Source: Gammaproteobacteria bacterium (GTDB taxonomy: Bacteria; Pseudomonadota; Gammaproteobacteria; SZUA-21). From it: 6,475 nt of DNA. Of the stretch, positions 5,151 to 6,475 are shown one piece after another. The stretch's first letter is position 1; every line of letters begins with the position of its first letter. The stretch is taken from the NCBI GenBank assembly GCA_027021095.1, contig JALUUZ010000534.1:1-6475 (forward strand), written 5' to 3'. The notes under the pieces are model-generated. The model worked only from the letters and a program-made list of their open reading frames with translations, was not told where the DNA came from and searched no databases. The translations under genes and the position numbers were made by a program.

Positions 5151-6475
5151 TGGAAGGCCGCAGTGCGGGTGATTCAGCACCGGCGGCCGGCAGCCGGGCA
5201 TTGCAGGGCTTGACGACTATCGAGACTGCCCCGTTCCCGGGGCAGCGTCCCGGGACCTCGGGGCTGCGACAGAAAGTCGCCGTGTTTCAACGACCCGGTT
5301 ACCTGGAAAATTTTGTCCAGTCGGTATTCGATGCGCTCGGGGACTGCCAGGGCAAGACCCTGGTGCTTGGCGGTGACGGGCGCTATTTCAATCAGCATGC
5401 GTTGCAGGTCATCCTGAAAATGGCCGCTGCCAACGGCTTTGGCCGGGTGATCGTCGGTGCGGACGGCCTGTTGTCCACCCCGGCCGCATCCTGTGTCATT
5501 CGCCAATACCAGGCCCTTGGCGGCCTGGTTCTTTCTGCCAGCCACAACCCGGGAGGCGCGGACGGGGATTTCGGCATCAAGTACAACACCGCCAACGGCG
5601 GTCCGGCCCCCTTGGCCGTGACCGAGAAGATCTATCAACGCAGCCAGGTCATCGACCGCTACCGGATCGTCGATGCGCCGGATCTGCCGCTCGGCCGTGT
5701 CAGCGAGCAGCAGCTGGGGACCATGCGTGTCAGCGTGATCGATCCTGTCAGCGATTACGCTGCATTGATGGAACGATTGTTCGATTTCGACAGGATTCAA
5801 CACCTGTTGACATCCGGCAGATTCCGTATGTGTTTCGATGCGATGCACGCGGTGACCGGACCCTATGCAACCGAAATTCTCGAGCACAGGCTGCAGGCGC
5901 CGACAGGGACGGTGATCAACGGTATCCCTCTGCCCGATTTCGGTGGCCGGCATCCTGATCCGAACCTGACTTACGCCAGGTCCCTGGTCGAGATGTTGTA
6001 TGCGCAGGATGCGCCCGATTTCGGTGCTGCGTGTGACGGTGACGGTGACCGGAACATGATTCTGGGCAGAAGTTTCTTCGTCAACCCATCGGATTGTCTT
6101 GCCTTGTTGGCGGCGCACGCCGATTGCGTACCGGGTTACCAGGCAGGCCTGGCTGGTGTCGCGCGTTCGATGCCGACCAGCGCGGCAGTGGACCGGGTCG
6201 CGCAACGGCTCGGGATTCCCTGTTACCAGACGCCGACCGGCTGGAAATTTTTCGGTAACCTGCTGGATGCCGGCAGGATCAGTCTGTGTGGTGAGGAGAG
6301 TTTTGGAGCAGGGTCGGATCATGTGCGCGAAAAGGATGGCCTGTGGGCGGTACTCTACTGGCTGAATATCCTGGCAGTGACCGGCAAGTCGGTCGAACAA
6401 CTGGTCAAGGAGCATTGGCGGCGTTATGGACGCCATTACTACAGCCGTCATGACTACGACCGGCTGGACGGCACA
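5150..6475 (+). CDS. pgm: Phosphoglucomutase (alpha-D-glucose), 3' end cut by window
   Basis: Interconverts glucose-1-phosphate and glucose-6-phosphate, linking glycogen or sugar nucleotides to central sugar metabolism. The frame is open without a stop for 442 codons to the window edge. Landmarks: RPGTSGLR 33-40; KTLVLGGDGRYFN; the phosphoserine loop SASHNPGG 129-136 with S131 the likely catalytic serine; FGIKYNTANGGPAP; the Mg2+ loop DGDGDRN 296-302; PTGWKFFGN 362-370; and the sugar-binding GEESFG 381-386 followed by GSDHVREKDGLWA. This is the long (about 540-residue) phosphoglucomutase type also found in eukaryotes, not a short phosphomannomutase. The C-terminal phosphate-binding domain is missing only because the window ends. 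ATG 5150 overlaps the preceding TGA (TGATG) and has no clear Shine-Dalgarno sequence, which suggests coupled translation. The roughly 20 residues before TIETAPFPGQ look non-conserved, so a later non-ATG start such as TTG 5201 or 5210 remains possible. A long open frame on the opposite strand is its shadow. Confidence 0.95.
   Translation, partial: MEGRSAGDSAPAAGSRALQGLTTIETAPFPGQRPGTSGLRQKVAVFQRPGYLENFVQSVFDALGDCQGKTLVLGGDGRYFNQHALQVILKMAAANGFGRVIVGADGLLSTPAASCVIRQYQALGGLVLSASHNPGGADGDFGIKYNTANGGPAPLAVTEKIYQRSQVIDRYRIVDAPDLPLGRVSEQQLGTMRVSVIDPVSDYAALMERLFDFDRIQHLLTSGRFRMCFDAMHAVTGPYATEILEHRLQAPTGTVINGIPLPDFGGRHPDPNLTYARSLVEMLYAQDAPDFGAACDGDGDRNMILGRSFFVNPSDCLALLAAHADCVPGYQAGLAGVARSMPTSAAVDRVAQRLGIPCYQTPTGWKFFGNLLDAGRISLCGEESFGAGSDHVREKDGLWAVLYWLNILAVTGKSVEQLVKEHWRRYGRHYYSRHDYDRLDGT

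Noticed and set aside
5174..6451. Long open frame of 425 codons on the minus strand
   Set aside because: It lies wholly antisense to phosphoglucomutase, whose motifs (SASHNPGG, DGDGDRN, GEESFG) are unmistakable. The minus-strand translation is Arg/Gln/Val-rich with no recognisable domain, as expected of a shadow in GC-rich DNA.
1..6475. CRISPR array, insertion sequence, tRNA or rRNA
   Set aside because: I found no regularly spaced repeats, transposase motifs, terminal inverted repeats or recognisable RNA gene; almost all of the window is occupied by the six protein genes.

Overview
All six recognisable genes in this window lie on the + strand, and both end genes are cut by the window edges. 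The DNA is moderately GC-rich. It encodes a Gram-negative cell envelope (an outer-membrane beta-barrel and a periplasmic c-type cytochrome) and uses clear Shine-Dalgarno sequences. The set suggests a proteobacterium. A gammaproteobacterium, perhaps a respiratory or chemolithoautotrophic one, fits best, but that is inferred from gene style and not from a marker gene.

Layout: (1) the C-terminal 61 codons of an acetate kinase (1-187). (2) After a 17-base gap, a complete phosphoketolase (205-2631). (3) A 123-base gap, then an outer-membrane porin-like beta-barrel with a lysine-rich periplasmic coiled coil (2755-4080). (4) Eleven bases further, a secreted diheme cytochrome c (4092-4718). (5) A 222-base intergenic region with a strong GC hairpin, an inverted repeat over a -10-like box and a promoter-like element with a palindrome in its spacer. 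(6) A 69-residue SAP-like protein with four cysteines (4941-5150). Its stop codon overlaps the start of (7) a phosphoglucomutase that runs off the right edge (5150-6475).

The metabolic genes form a plausible route. Phosphoglucomutase links glucose-1-phosphate (from glycogen) to glucose-6-phosphate. Phosphoketolase splits fructose-6-phosphate or xylulose-5-phosphate, giving acetyl phosphate. Acetate kinase turns acetyl phosphate into acetate and ATP. This would let a glycogen-storing cell make ATP by substrate-level phosphorylation. The porin/cytochrome pair between them is a separate tight unit of unknown substrate. The small SAP-like protein looks translationally coupled to phosphoglucomutase, and its role is unknown.

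I see no mobile element, CRISPR array, tRNA or rRNA. Most of the window is ordinary metabolism. The two leads worth following are the porin/diheme-cytochrome pair and the SAP-Cys4 protein coupled to pgm behind a palindromic promoter.
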